This document shows, in pieces, positions 6,515 through 14,470 of a DNA stretch of 16,758 nt. How positions within the stretch are numbered: the stretch's first letter is position 1; every line of letters begins with the position of its first letter. The notes under the pieces were generated by a model that had not been told where the DNA came from, searched no databases, and was given only the letters and a program-made list of their open reading frames with translations. Origin of the DNA: JBNKLG01 sp050292235. GTDB taxonomy: Bacteria; Pseudomonadota; Gammaproteobacteria; Chromatiales; Chromatiaceae. The translations under genes were made by a program, and so were the position numbers. Location: NCBI GenBank assembly GCA_050292235.1, contig JBNKLG010000060.1:1-16758 (forward strand), written 5' to 3'.

Positions 6515-8172
6515 CCTCTCCTCCCGGAATCCTGGGGGACTGACTGAGTGCACTCTGCCAGCTTTCCTTCATCCAGATGCAGCCGTCGATCCGCCGTATC
6601 GAAATAACGATCGTCGTGGGTCACAGCGATGATGGTGAGGCCTTTCTCGCGTAAGGCCGGCAGGATCTCCCGGTAGAATTTCTCTCTGAAAACGGCATCC
6701 TGGTCTGCCGCCCATTCGTCCAGTACCAGAATGGGCTTGTGCTCCAGCAAGGCCGCCACCAGAGCCAGCCGTTTTCTCTGCCCGGTTGAGAGGTCGAGGC
6801 GGGTATAGGCCCCATCCCGAACGGCGGAGATCTCTCCCATCTCCATCCAGTCCAGTAGTTGATCCGCCTCGGCCAGATTGTCTTCGCTGAGGCCATAGAG
6901 CCGGGAAAACAGGGTGAAATCGGAAAACACCGGCGCTATCAGGCTTCGGTATCCGGCCAGACGGGCGGGGATAATGGGCACGCCATCCATCATCAGCTTC
7001 CCCCGACTTGGCTGATAGAGGCCGGTCAACAGCTTGATCAGGGTCGATTTCCCCGCCCCGTTACCACCGCTGATAAAGAGAACCTCACCGCACTGGATTT
7101 GGATGTCGATGGGGCCGATGGTAAAGGAAGTCTCTCCCGGCAGACTGGGAAAGGAGAACTCGATCCCCTGCATCCGGATATCCGAAAAACTGGCCGCCAG
7201 GGGCTCGGATGGCCCGGTGCTGCCCTTCTCCTCCAACTCAGCCAGCTCTGCCTCCAACGCCAGCATGCGGCCTGCGGCGGCCTCAGTGGCCCGCAACACC
7301 GCCAGGGACTGCATCAGGCCGAAAATCGGCGTCCCCAGAAAGAGGGCCGCCGCTGAGATCTCGACCAGATGGCTGCCGACCGTGGTGGCATAGAGGGGGA
7401 CGATAAAGACAACCACCCCGAGCATCACATGGAAGGTGGTTTCGCCGAAGACGAACTGTTCCCAGGTCTGCTGGTGTACCAGACTGCTGGCCTGAGCCGT
7501 TTCCAGCGACTGATCCGCAAAACCCTGGCCCATGGCCTGGCTGCGAACGCTACAGAGCCGCTGTTCCTTGAAGCCGTCAAACAGATCTGCAACATAGTCA
7601 AACAACTGGGCCTCCTGCCCGCTCATGGCGCTCTGGGTCTGTTCCAGATTTTTCCCCATGCGGTAATAGAACAGAGCGGCCACGCCCATCATCCCGCTCA
7701 GGAGCAATAGGGCCACCATCGAGATGCTGGCGATATAGACCAGAATCATCAGAATCAGAATGACCGATCTGGCCGCCTGAGCAATGTACTGAGAGTTGGC
7801 AGAGATGACTTTACAGCTCTGGGTAATGCTCTCAAACAACCGACTTCTTCCCAGGTGTTCCAGCTTCCAGAGATCCGCATGGCGCAGACGACCAATCAAG
7901 GCCATCCGAACCTGGTCGATGGATCGTTCCAGATCGGAGGACAAGCGGGCAATCAGGGTGCTTTCGGCCAGGAAATAGAGCAAACCGCTGGCCAGAAACA
8001 GCAGGGCCATCGGCAGGTCCATAAAGGCCTCTCCGGCATCAAAAATGGTCTTGGCCGAATAGGTGATGGTTGCCAGAATCAGGGTGGTGGCCAGGGCGGA
8101 GACACCCGCGTAGAGCAATAGCCTGGGCAGCGGCCTTTCTCCGGAGGCGTTCAGAAGCCGGAGCAGATTCAT
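6511..8172 (-). CDS. Cyclic-peptide-type ABC exporter (first of two)
   Basis: A 553-residue ABC half-transporter of the same group as its downstream neighbour. Membrane helices occupy residues about 18-290. The ATPase domain has Walker A GGNGAGKST at 369-377, signature LSTGQ at 461-465, Walker B ILVLDEW at 481-487 and H-loop His519. All ATPase motifs are intact. It is expected to move a peptide or peptide-siderophore from cytoplasm to periplasm. ATG at 8172 is the most likely start; an in-frame TTG two codons earlier cannot be excluded, and the ribosome site (GGGG) is weak. It begins 44 bases after the radical SAM gene and ends in a 4-base overlap with the second exporter, so the three genes are probably co-transcribed and the two transporters translationally coupled. 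Confidence 0.9.
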   Translation of the reverse strand: MNLLRLLNASGERPLPRLLLYAGVSALATTLILATITYSAKTIFDAGEAFMDLPMALLFLASGLLYFLAESTLIARLSSDLERSIDQVRMALIGRLRHADLWKLEHLGRSRLFESITQSCKVISANSQYIAQAARSVILILMILVYIASISMVALLLLSGMMGVAALFYYRMGKNLEQTQSAMSGQEAQLFDYVADLFDGFKEQRLCSVRSQAMGQGFADQSLETAQASSLVHQQTWEQFVFGETTFHVMLGVVVFIVPLYATTVGSHLVEISAAALFLGTPIFGLMQSLAVLRATEAAAGRMLALEAELAELEEKGSTGPSEPLAASFSDIRMQGIEFSFPSLPGETSFTIGPIDIQIQCGEVLFISGGNGAGKSTLIKLLTGLYQPSRGKLMMDGVPIIPARLAGYRSLIAPVFSDFTLFSRLYGLSEDNLAEADQLLDWMEMGEISAVRDGAYTRLDLSTGQRKRLALVAALLEHKPILVLDEWAADQDAVFREKFYREILPALREKGLTIIAVTHDDRYFDTADRRLHLDEGKLAECTQSVPQDSGRRG

Positions 8173-8216
8173 CCCCAAAGATCTTCTGTATCCAGCCCTG
8201 AAGCCACCGGGAACAA

Positions 8217-9428
8217 TCAGTCTGAAGCAGGGTTGTCAAACAGCTTGCGCTGATACCCCAGACATTGATAACCGTTTTCGTTGACGATGGGAATCATGTC
8301 AGCGTCGATCTCCAACTCCTTGCGCACCCAGTGGCAGATGGACATGGAGATGCCATAGCCGCGCCCCATTTGTAGGAATTGCTTGAAATTTTCCGTACAG
8401 AAGCTCCGTTCCGGTGCCGTGCGCTGACGCTGTTTGCGGTGATCCTGATTCTCCGGTGCCAGGTAGAGATCGTAGAAACGCCGGGTCTGATCCGGGTCCA
8501 CATGCTCCAGCAACTGCCCGATCCAGGCCAGATTGGCCGGGGAGACGGTGAGAAACTCGGGTTTGAAATTGACCAGGCCATTCTGATTCATCCGTTCGAA
8601 AAAGTCGGTCATCACCTCTTCACTCAGATAGGAGGGCAGGATGGGCTGAACCAGTGCCGATTCGGCCAGAATACCTAGCTCCTGACAGGCCCGAACCGCC
8701 GCCATCCGCTCGGAAATCGGTGCGGCAAAGGGTTCCAGCAGCAGCCCCAAGACCGGCGGCATGATGGAGATGCTGGTATTGAACTGCATCTTCCCTTTGA
8801 GCTGTTCAAACAGGTCGATGATGCGCACCCCTTCATGGGCGTAGGTCAAATGATTGATCCCGGCCTTGGAGGCAATGAAAAGTCTGGCCTTGGAATCGGG
8901 ATATTTGTCGAAATGCCGGACAAAGGTATTGAGGATCCGATGGGCAATCCCGGTCTCCAGCGTGGCCTCCTGCAGAGCCTCAGTCTTTGCCGAGAAGTAA
9001 TAGTAGTGCTTCTCATGCCGATGCTCTTCCAGCATGGGCTCCAGCAACTGCTCGTAATTTTCGTAGGCGCGAATGGTCTGTTCATGCACACCGTCGGTCA
9101 CCAGACAGTAGAGGCAACCCACATGGCAGCCCTCGACAGGACTCACCTCATAGGTCAGGGTGGGACATCGGGAGGTATAGTTGTGCACCTCCAATTCAGT
9201 ACCCAGGGCAATCTGGGCCAGCTCGACCCGTGAGTGGGGAATGGCGGTGTGCGCCTCCCAACGGGCCATGAAGGAGCGACATCCCTCGGTAAAAAGATCC
9301 ATGGTCGCCTGGTCCGGGGTAACCGTCACCCCGAGTGCCCTGAGATCTTCCAACCCCATCATCCGGGGCGCAAAACCATTCAGGTGATAAATATCCGGCT
9401 GGTTATCGTATATGGGTGTCAAATCCAT
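8217..9428 (-). CDS. Radical SAM enzyme, spore-photoproduct-lyase-like
   Basis: A 403-residue radical SAM protein. The iron-sulfur cluster motif CHVGCLYC (Cys101, Cys105, Cys108) follows YEVSPVEG. Later KARLFIASKAGINHL, then QFNTSISIMPP, then ESALVQPILPSYL and GLVNFKPEFLTVSP, follow the order of blocks in spore photoproduct lyase (SplB)-like proteins. These enzymes cleave S-adenosylmethionine to a 5'-deoxyadenosyl radical that abstracts hydrogen from a substrate. SplB repairs thymine dimers, but relatives in biosynthetic loci may act on other substrates. The ATG at 9428 has GAAAGGAA eight bases upstream. It heads the gene string with the two peptide exporters and follows a 225-base gap after umuC, so it probably begins the operon. 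DNA repair remains possible given the adjacent umuDC; I favour a tailoring role, with modest confidence. Confidence 0.8.
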   Translation of the reverse strand: MDLTPIYDNQPDIYHLNGFAPRMMGLEDLRALGVTVTPDQATMDLFTEGCRSFMARWEAHTAIPHSRVELAQIALGTELEVHNYTSRCPTLTYEVSPVEGCHVGCLYCLVTDGVHEQTIRAYENYEQLLEPMLEEHRHEKHYYYFSAKTEALQEATLETGIAHRILNTFVRHFDKYPDSKARLFIASKAGINHLTYAHEGVRIIDLFEQLKGKMQFNTSISIMPPVLGLLLEPFAAPISERMAAVRACQELGILAESALVQPILPSYLSEEVMTDFFERMNQNGLVNFKPEFLTVSPANLAWIGQLLEHVDPDQTRRFYDLYLAPENQDHRKQRQRTAPERSFCTENFKQFLQMGRGYGISMSICHWVRKELEIDADMIPIVNENGYQCLGYQRKLFDNPASD

Positions 9429-9653
9429 CTATATTTTCCTTTCGTTGTGTGTTTCCCTGACTCCAAAAGCCCGAGGATTCCAGCCGGATGAAATATCCAG
9501 ACTAGAACAAACCTTAGCCTATCGTTAGTTGGAAGCCAAACTCAAGCCCTCGTTTTAACAAAGACAACACGAGGAAAAATCACATCAGGCAGCCCTGCCG
9601 AACAGATTATGGTTTTCTGCAGCGGCCACAACACCACAATCAACGACTCAGTC
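9429..9653 (-). other. Intergenic region between umuC and the radical SAM operon
   Basis: No gene was found in these 225 bases. On the minus strand, just after umuC, GGCA-GGGC-TGCC (near 9592-9603) is a small hairpin followed after a few bases by TTTTT, a weak terminator candidate. A second stem pairs 9548-9553 (cctcgt) with 9569-9574 (acgagg) across a 15-base loop without a T-run. The promoter for the radical SAM gene string should lie here or further up, but no strong -35/-10 pair stood out. Confidence 0.4.
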
Positions 9654-10904
9654 TCAAAAGACCCTCGGCAGCTCCCGCCAGTCCGTCGTATAGCGCGGTG
9701 ATCGATGGGCCATACGCATCTTCCAGGGTCGCTGGGTGCCCTGGGCGGCGAAGAAGAGCTGATCCCGCCCCATGATCCGATTGATGCCATCCAGAGCGGC
9801 CATCAACTTGGGGTTGTCCCTATTCGGCAGGAAGAGATCTCCCTGGGCCGGCTGCCGGGCTGAGGTGAGATCCAGCAACATGACTCCGGCCTTGAGATAG
9901 GGATAGCCCGGTCGATAGATGCGGCGCAACAGCCATTTGGCCAGACGAATCACCAGCCGACTATCGCTGCCGGGACTGGGAAAAGCCTGGGTCAGGGCAT
10001 TGCTGTAGGGCCTGGCATCCTGATAGCCGGTCATAAGAAAGACCTGAAGCCCACCCGCGATGAGGTGCTGACTGCGCAGTCGTTCACAAGCCCTGGCCGC
10101 ATAATTGGCCACCGCTTCTTCGATCAAGGATAAGGCCGTGATACGGTGCCCGAAGGACTTGGAGCAGATGATCTGCTGATTGGGCTGCACCACCTCCAGG
10201 CCCAGGCAGGATTCGCCATTCAGCTCCCGCACCACCCGCTCCCCCATCACCGAAAGATGGGAACGCACCAGCTTGGGATCGGCCCGATGCAGTTGCTCCA
10301 CATTGGTGATATTCAGTCCCACCTCCAGCCGTTTGGCCCAGCGCCGCCCTATGCCCCAAACCACCCCCACCGGCAATCGGGCAAAAAGCTGGGCCTCCTG
10401 ATCCTGGCAATGAATGCGATAGACCGGCGTCTGACTGACCCGCTTGGCCACATGATTGGCCAGCTTGGCCAGGGTTTTGGTGGTACCGATACCGATGGAC
10501 ATTGGAATCCCGGTTGATCGTAGCACCTGATCGCGCAGGCGCTGGCACAGGATCTCGGGATCTTCCGCCATGCGATCCAGGCGCAAAAAGGCCTCGTCGA
10601 TGGAGTAGATCTCTATGTCCGGACAATGCTGCCCCAGAATATCCATCACCCGCCGCGACATATCGCCATAGAGTGTGTAATTGGACGAAAACACCTTGAC
10701 CCCATGGCGCTGACAAAAGTCTTTGACTTGGTAAAAAGGCACCGCCATGGGAATCCCCAGGGCCTTGGCCTCGTTGGACCGGGCGATCAGACAACCGTCG
10801 TTATTGGAGAGCACCACAATCGGCTGCCCCTCCAGCTTGGGATTGAACACCCGCTCGCAAGAGGCGTAGAAGTTATTGCAATCGGCCAGGGCAAAGAGGC
10901 TCAT
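9654..10904 (-). CDS. umuC: DNA polymerase V catalytic subunit (Y-family)
   Basis: A 416-residue Y-family polymerase, close to the 422 residues of E. coli UmuC. It copies past damaged bases when complexed with processed UmuD' and RecA. The first catalytic Asp is in ADCNNFYASCERVF (Asp8), and Asp103-Glu104 lie in YSIDEAFLRLD. The helix-hairpin-helix stretch VGVVWGIGRRWAKRL follows, then the little-finger domain. QGDLFLP near residue 356 fits a beta-clamp-binding motif. No truncation is seen. Its ATG overlaps the umuD stop by four bases (ATGA), so the two are one operon, as in E. coli. SOS control is expected from family knowledge. Confidence 0.95.
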   Translation of the reverse strand: MSLFALADCNNFYASCERVFNPKLEGQPIVVLSNNDGCLIARSNEAKALGIPMAVPFYQVKDFCQRHGVKVFSSNYTLYGDMSRRVMDILGQHCPDIEIYSIDEAFLRLDRMAEDPEILCQRLRDQVLRSTGIPMSIGIGTTKTLAKLANHVAKRVSQTPVYRIHCQDQEAQLFARLPVGVVWGIGRRWAKRLEVGLNITNVEQLHRADPKLVRSHLSVMGERVVRELNGESCLGLEVVQPNQQIICSKSFGHRITALSLIEEAVANYAARACERLRSQHLIAGGLQVFLMTGYQDARPYSNALTQAFPSPGSDSRLVIRLAKWLLRRIYRPGYPYLKAGVMLLDLTSARQPAQGDLFLPNRDNPKLMAALDGINRIMGRDQLFFAAQGTQRPWKMRMAHRSPRYTTDWRELPRVF

Positions 10905-11419
10905 AGTCGATGAATGACGCTGGTGACCACGCCCCAGACATGCAGCTCGGCCCCCTCCCGGATCTCGATGGGCGGATAGGCCGGGTTCTCAGGCAGCAGG
11001 CGGGTGGCATCGGGGCTCAGGTGCAACCGTTTGACCGTCAATTCGCCATCCACCACGGCGATGACAATGCGCCCTGAGGTCGGCGTCAGGCTGCGATCCA
11101 CCACCAGGATGTCATCGGGATGAATGCCTGCCCCCAGCATCGACTCCCCGATAGCGCGAACAAAAAAGGTAGCCGAGGGGTGCTGAACCAGATGCTCGTT
11201 CAGATCCAGCATCCCCTCCAGATAATCATCGGCAGGCGAGGGAAAGCCTGCCGACACCTTGCAGCCATACAGGGGCAACTGATAGCCCCGCGTCTGGACA
11301 AAGCCCAGCACCGCATCCACCAGGCTTTCGGGGATGCGTACCGGCCTGGTGGGTTCGCCGAACTTACCCTGGCCCTTGGGCCGACCGGCACCGGGCCGGG
11401 CACCACCTCTGGGGGACAT
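10901..11419 (-). CDS. umuD: UmuD translesion-synthesis accessory protein with N-terminal extension
   Basis: A 172-residue S24 peptidase-like protein, longer than the 139 residues of E. coli UmuD. RecA filaments stimulate self-cleavage; the product UmuD' joins UmuC. The cleavage site is Ala57-Gly58 in KVSAGFPSPADDY. The catalytic Ser93 is in GESMLGAG and Lys130 in LTVKRL, so it should be active. Residues 80-87 (HPSATFFV) and VWGVVTSVIH at the end also match UmuD. The first 30 residues (SPRGGARPGAGRPKGQGKFG) are rich in Gly, Arg and Pro and contain a GRPKG AT-hook-like core; this extension occurs in other UmuD proteins but is absent from E. coli. ATG at 11419 has GGAGAAG upstream. The stop overlaps umuC. 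Confidence 0.93.
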   Translation of the reverse strand: MSPRGGARPGAGRPKGQGKFGEPTRPVRIPESLVDAVLGFVQTRGYQLPLYGCKVSAGFPSPADDYLEGMLDLNEHLVQHPSATFFVRAIGESMLGAGIHPDDILVVDRSLTPTSGRIVIAVVDGELTVKRLHLSPDATRLLPENPAYPPIEIREGAELHVWGVVTSVIHRL

Positions 11420-11462
11420 ACATCTTCTCCATCACGCGCTCGATAAAGAATAGTGTACGCAT

Positions 11463-11472
11463 TTCAAATGAA
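11463..11472 (-). promoter_or_regulatory. Inverted repeat in the umuD upstream region, possible operator
   Basis: The sequence ttcaaatgaa is an inverted repeat (TTCA, two bases, TGAA), 44 bases before the umuD start. On the minus strand it sits between AAGACA and TACACT, a weak -35/-10 pair about 17 bases apart, where a repressor site would block transcription. It does not match the E. coli LexA box (CTGT-N8-ACAG) or the alphaproteobacterial GTTC-N7-GTTC. A LexA role is guesswork, as repressor sites differ between phyla. Confidence 0.2.
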
Positions 11473-11549
11473 GTTGTCTTTGCGGCCCGCCCCAACAATC
11501 ATTGATGAGGTTTTACTGAACACACCTGTGGCATTACCACACCAAGGCC

Positions 11550-14246
11550 TTACTGCCTGACCAAGAACCGCTCGAAATCTTTCAAGGCTCGCGACTCATT
11601 GATTTCATCATGAGGAATCAACAGATAGGCCCATGCCTTGCCACCATTTTTCCTGGCATAGTCTGATGCGTGTTCGCACCACTGGGCGGCAGCATCAGCC
11701 TTTGCCTGTACCTCGTCATCCTTCACATCCGTGCGCGCCTTGGTTTCGACCATGTAGATCGCATCGGCTGATTCCGCCACAAAATCCGGCACATACTCAG
11801 GCTGCTCCGTACCGCACTTGTAGTAGATCTGGAACTGCCCCTTCACCGGCCGGAACCACTTCTCTGCATCGCGTTCCAGAATCACCGCAAACCGCCGCTC
11901 ACTATCCGAGTCGAACTTCTGCAATGGGTAAAGGCACTTTTTGAAGCCGCCAAACAGCACCTTTTTGATACTCCCTTTATCATCCAGCGTTTCCCGGACG
12001 CTTCTCACCGGGTGCTTTTCCGATGCCGTGTAGGTACAGGGTTTAAGTTGTGTGAACCCACGGCTGACCTGCACCTCGTAGCCCGATGCCTTCTCCCAGA
12101 AGTGCTCCATCATCTGCGCGTGGATATTGTCGGCAATCAGACGTCGGTTATGGTCCAGCACCGCACGGGCCTCATCCTCCGATAGATAACCCAGGAAATG
12201 CTGCACCGCCTGACTGGCAAGGTCATACAGCAGGTCAGCCTGGCTGTGGTAGTCGATATCGTCGAAGTCGACCAAGGCGTAGACGATGTAATCCTCCAGC
12301 CGCTTTTCGGTGATGCCGACCTCCGAAGCCAAAGTCTCCTGCCCGTTGGTGCGCAGATTCTGGATGACCAGCTCCCGGTCGGCAGGCTGCAGATTGAGGC
12401 CGCTCATATCCAGCGTGAACGGTTCGAAGCCGACGGTGACCTCGCCCGTGGGCACCACGGCAATCCGGGGGATATCGATGGTCTTCTGAACCACCACCTC
12501 CGTAGTCTTGGCCACCACATGATCCAGATCCACCGACTCGGTCTCCAGCAGCTCACCCTGAACCGGGGTAAGGCGCTCCTTGACCTGTTCGATAATCGCC
12601 TGCCGCACTTCCGGCTTACTCAGCGCGCCACTGCCCGGCACCAAATCCCGCCTGGTTTCCAGCTCACGGATCACCTCCATCACAGCGCGGGCGGCTTGCT
12701 TCTCCGCAGGCTTGGTGAATACAGGCGCAGTCAGTTCTTCAGGCTTGAGTTCATAATGCTTACCGCCGGCGCTTGTGACCTCTGGTTCGATCAGACCCAG
12801 GGCCTCCTCGACACTGGAACTGACCGTGACGCTGACCAAGCCTTCGTCCTTGTCCGGCGCTTCCAAAATCACCTGCTTGAGACGGATCGGTGAGTCACCG
12901 CGATTGGCCTCGTCGATGATCTCCTGGAATCGGTCATGGGCGACGATGTTGAGCCGATCCACCGAACTCACCCCGGTACGTTTGCCATAAGGCAGGCGCA
13001 AGCCGCGACCGATAGACTGCTCGATCAGGGTGCGAGCATTAGCGGCGCGCAGCGGCACGATGGTGTAGAGATTGGTTACGTCCCAACCCTCCTTGAGCAT
13101 ATTGACGTGGATCACGATCTCGGTGGGTTCGTGCTCGCTCTCCACCGCCAACAGGCGCTCGACCATCTCGTCCTCTTTCTTGGTCGAGCTGTCCACCTGG
13201 ATCACCTTGTCGCGGTAGCGCCCCTCGAAGAAGGCGCCGGACTGGATCAGCGCCAGCAACTGGCCGGCATGGGTGGTATCACGGGCGATGATCAGCACGA
13301 AAGGCTTGACGGTCTTCGCACCGTTCTGCCGGGCGTAGGTCATCAGCGCCACCTTAGTGGCCTCGTGCAGGCGCACGCCGTCTTCCAGTTTGATCTTTTC
13401 CAGCTCCTCGGGCGTATGGCGTTTGACGTCAAAATCGCGTTGGGTGACGACGGCAGGTTCCTTAACGAAGCCGTCTTCCATGGCGCGGGCCAGAGGGTAA
13501 TCGACCACCACATTCTTGAAGGGTACCGGCCCCCGGCTGCTCTCCACGAAGGGCGTAGCCGTCAGCTCCAGGCCGAACAGCGGCTTGAGCTCGTTGATGG
13601 CGCGCACCCCGGCGCTGGCGCGGTAGCGGTGCGACTCATCCATCAGCAATACCAAGTCGGGCAACTCAGCCAGGTAGTTGAAATAGCTGTCGCCCAGATA
13701 TTCCGAAAGGCGCTTGATACGCGGGCTCTTACCACCGCGCACCTCGGAGTTGATCTTGGAGATGTTGAAAATGTTGATAGTTACCGGCGACAACAGACTC
13801 AGGCTACCAGCCCGCTGTTCGTAGTTGTCGCCCGTAATAATCTCCGGCGGATAGGAGGCAAATTCGGCAACACCCTTGAACACATACTTAGGCATGTTAG
13901 GGGTGAAGTCAGCAATCAGCTTTTCATAGATGGTCAGGTTAGGCGCCAGCACAAAGAAGTGCTTGAAACCGTAGGCCAGGTGCAGATAGCTGATAAAGGC
14001 GCCCATCAGGCGTGTCTTGCCCACGCCGGTGGCCAGGGCATAACAGAGCGACGGGAATTCCCGCTCAAAATCCTCCAGCGTCGGGAACTCGGCCTTGAGG
14101 ATGTTAAGAATAGATTCCAAATCACGCTCATGGGTGCACATGTCGGGGGCGACATCCAGAGCATGTGCGAGTGTTTCCAGTGAATCGGACTGCGGCGCGC
14201 GCAATGACAACCGTCCCTTGATCGCATTGAGAACGCGGTTATTCAT
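11550..14246 (-). CDS. res: Type III restriction enzyme, Res (helicase-endonuclease) subunit
   Basis: An 898-residue superfamily 2 helicase with a C-terminal nuclease. Walker A is ATGVGKT at 72-78, the DEAD-type box is MDESH at 202-206, motif III is TATP at 229-232, and motif VI is IEQSIGRGLRLPYGKR. The nuclease signature is PD at 820-821 (YVPDFV) with ETK at 834-836, a PD-(D/E)XK site. The length fits Res subunits, and the protein appears intact. With Mod, it uses ATP to communicate between two unmethylated sites and cuts to one side. Its ATG overlaps the stop of the small 75-residue gene by four bases. A long opposite-strand frame across it is a codon-bias shadow. Confidence 0.93.
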   Translation of the reverse strand: MNNRVLNAIKGRLSLRAPQSDSLETLAHALDVAPDMCTHERDLESILNILKAEFPTLEDFEREFPSLCYALATGVGKTRLMGAFISYLHLAYGFKHFFVLAPNLTIYEKLIADFTPNMPKYVFKGVAEFASYPPEIITGDNYEQRAGSLSLLSPVTINIFNISKINSEVRGGKSPRIKRLSEYLGDSYFNYLAELPDLVLLMDESHRYRASAGVRAINELKPLFGLELTATPFVESSRGPVPFKNVVVDYPLARAMEDGFVKEPAVVTQRDFDVKRHTPEELEKIKLEDGVRLHEATKVALMTYARQNGAKTVKPFVLIIARDTTHAGQLLALIQSGAFFEGRYRDKVIQVDSSTKKEDEMVERLLAVESEHEPTEIVIHVNMLKEGWDVTNLYTIVPLRAANARTLIEQSIGRGLRLPYGKRTGVSSVDRLNIVAHDRFQEIIDEANRGDSPIRLKQVILEAPDKDEGLVSVTVSSSVEEALGLIEPEVTSAGGKHYELKPEELTAPVFTKPAEKQAARAVMEVIRELETRRDLVPGSGALSKPEVRQAIIEQVKERLTPVQGELLETESVDLDHVVAKTTEVVVQKTIDIPRIAVVPTGEVTVGFEPFTLDMSGLNLQPADRELVIQNLRTNGQETLASEVGITEKRLEDYIVYALVDFDDIDYHSQADLLYDLASQAVQHFLGYLSEDEARAVLDHNRRLIADNIHAQMMEHFWEKASGYEVQVSRGFTQLKPCTYTASEKHPVRSVRETLDDKGSIKKVLFGGFKKCLYPLQKFDSDSERRFAVILERDAEKWFRPVKGQFQIYYKCGTEQPEYVPDFVAESADAIYMVETKARTDVKDDEVQAKADAAAQWCEHASDYARKNGGKAWAYLLIPHDEINESRALKDFERFLVRQ

Positions 14247-14470
14247 GAATCGCCCTCACCCCTGCCGGGCATCGATTCCCCTCTATACTCCGCGGCACCC
14301 TCACGCACCTCGTCCATTGCAATCCATTCGATTTTCCCCGCCCGTGAAACCACTATTGAGGTATGGGTCTGGCGCGCCACCTGCCGCGCTCGCTGTGCCG
14401 CCCGCTGAATGGCTACCATGGCGGCGGGCAGCAAAGGATTACGCGCCTTCTTCAGTTGATCGGTTTTCAT
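14243..14470 (-). CDS. 75-residue protein between the zeta-like kinase and Res, possible antitoxin
   Basis: A small basic protein beginning MKTDQLKKARNPLLPAAM. The N-terminal half is an amphipathic helix-rich stretch (AAMVAIQRAAQRARQVARQ) followed by THTSIVVSRAGKIEWIAM, which looks like a beta-hairpin. A charged, Gly/Glu-rich tail completes it. It follows the zeta-like gene with a 4-base ATGA overlap, and its own stop overlaps the res start the same way. GGGGAGAA lies just before ATG 14470; an in-frame ATG at 14485 would put this ribosome site inside the coding region, so I reject that start. Location beside a zeta-like kinase suggests an antitoxin or partner, although classical epsilon or PezA antitoxins come before, not after, the toxin. 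The sequence does not match epsilon or a PezA helix-turn-helix. Function is inferred from position. Confidence 0.72.
   Translation of the reverse strand: MKTDQLKKARNPLLPAAMVAIQRAAQRARQVARQTHTSIVVSRAGKIEWIAMDEVREGAAEYRGESMPGRGEGDS

Noticed and set aside
5553..6572. A 339-codon minus-strand frame overlapping the second exporter
   Set aside because: It is out of frame with a clear ABC transporter, and the Gly/Pro/Arg/His-rich translation has no domain.
10084..10794. A 236-codon minus-strand frame inside umuC
   Set aside because: It is a shifted-frame shadow of the polymerase, whose own frame holds all catalytic motifs.
11527..11541. Possible terminator after res (tgtgg catta ccaca)
   Set aside because: The stem is only five base pairs and no T-run follows on the minus strand.
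11420..11549. LexA box of E. coli or alphaproteobacterial type upstream of umuD
   Set aside because: Neither CTGT-N8-ACAG nor GTTC-N7-GTTC was found on reading; only a short TTCA-NN-TGAA repeat was seen and is listed as a weak candidate.
12936..14183. A 415-codon open frame on the plus strand opposite res
   Set aside because: It lies wholly antisense to the well-supported Res helicase region, its translation is rich in His, Gln, Asp and Gly without any recognisable domain, and it fits GC-codon-bias shadowing.
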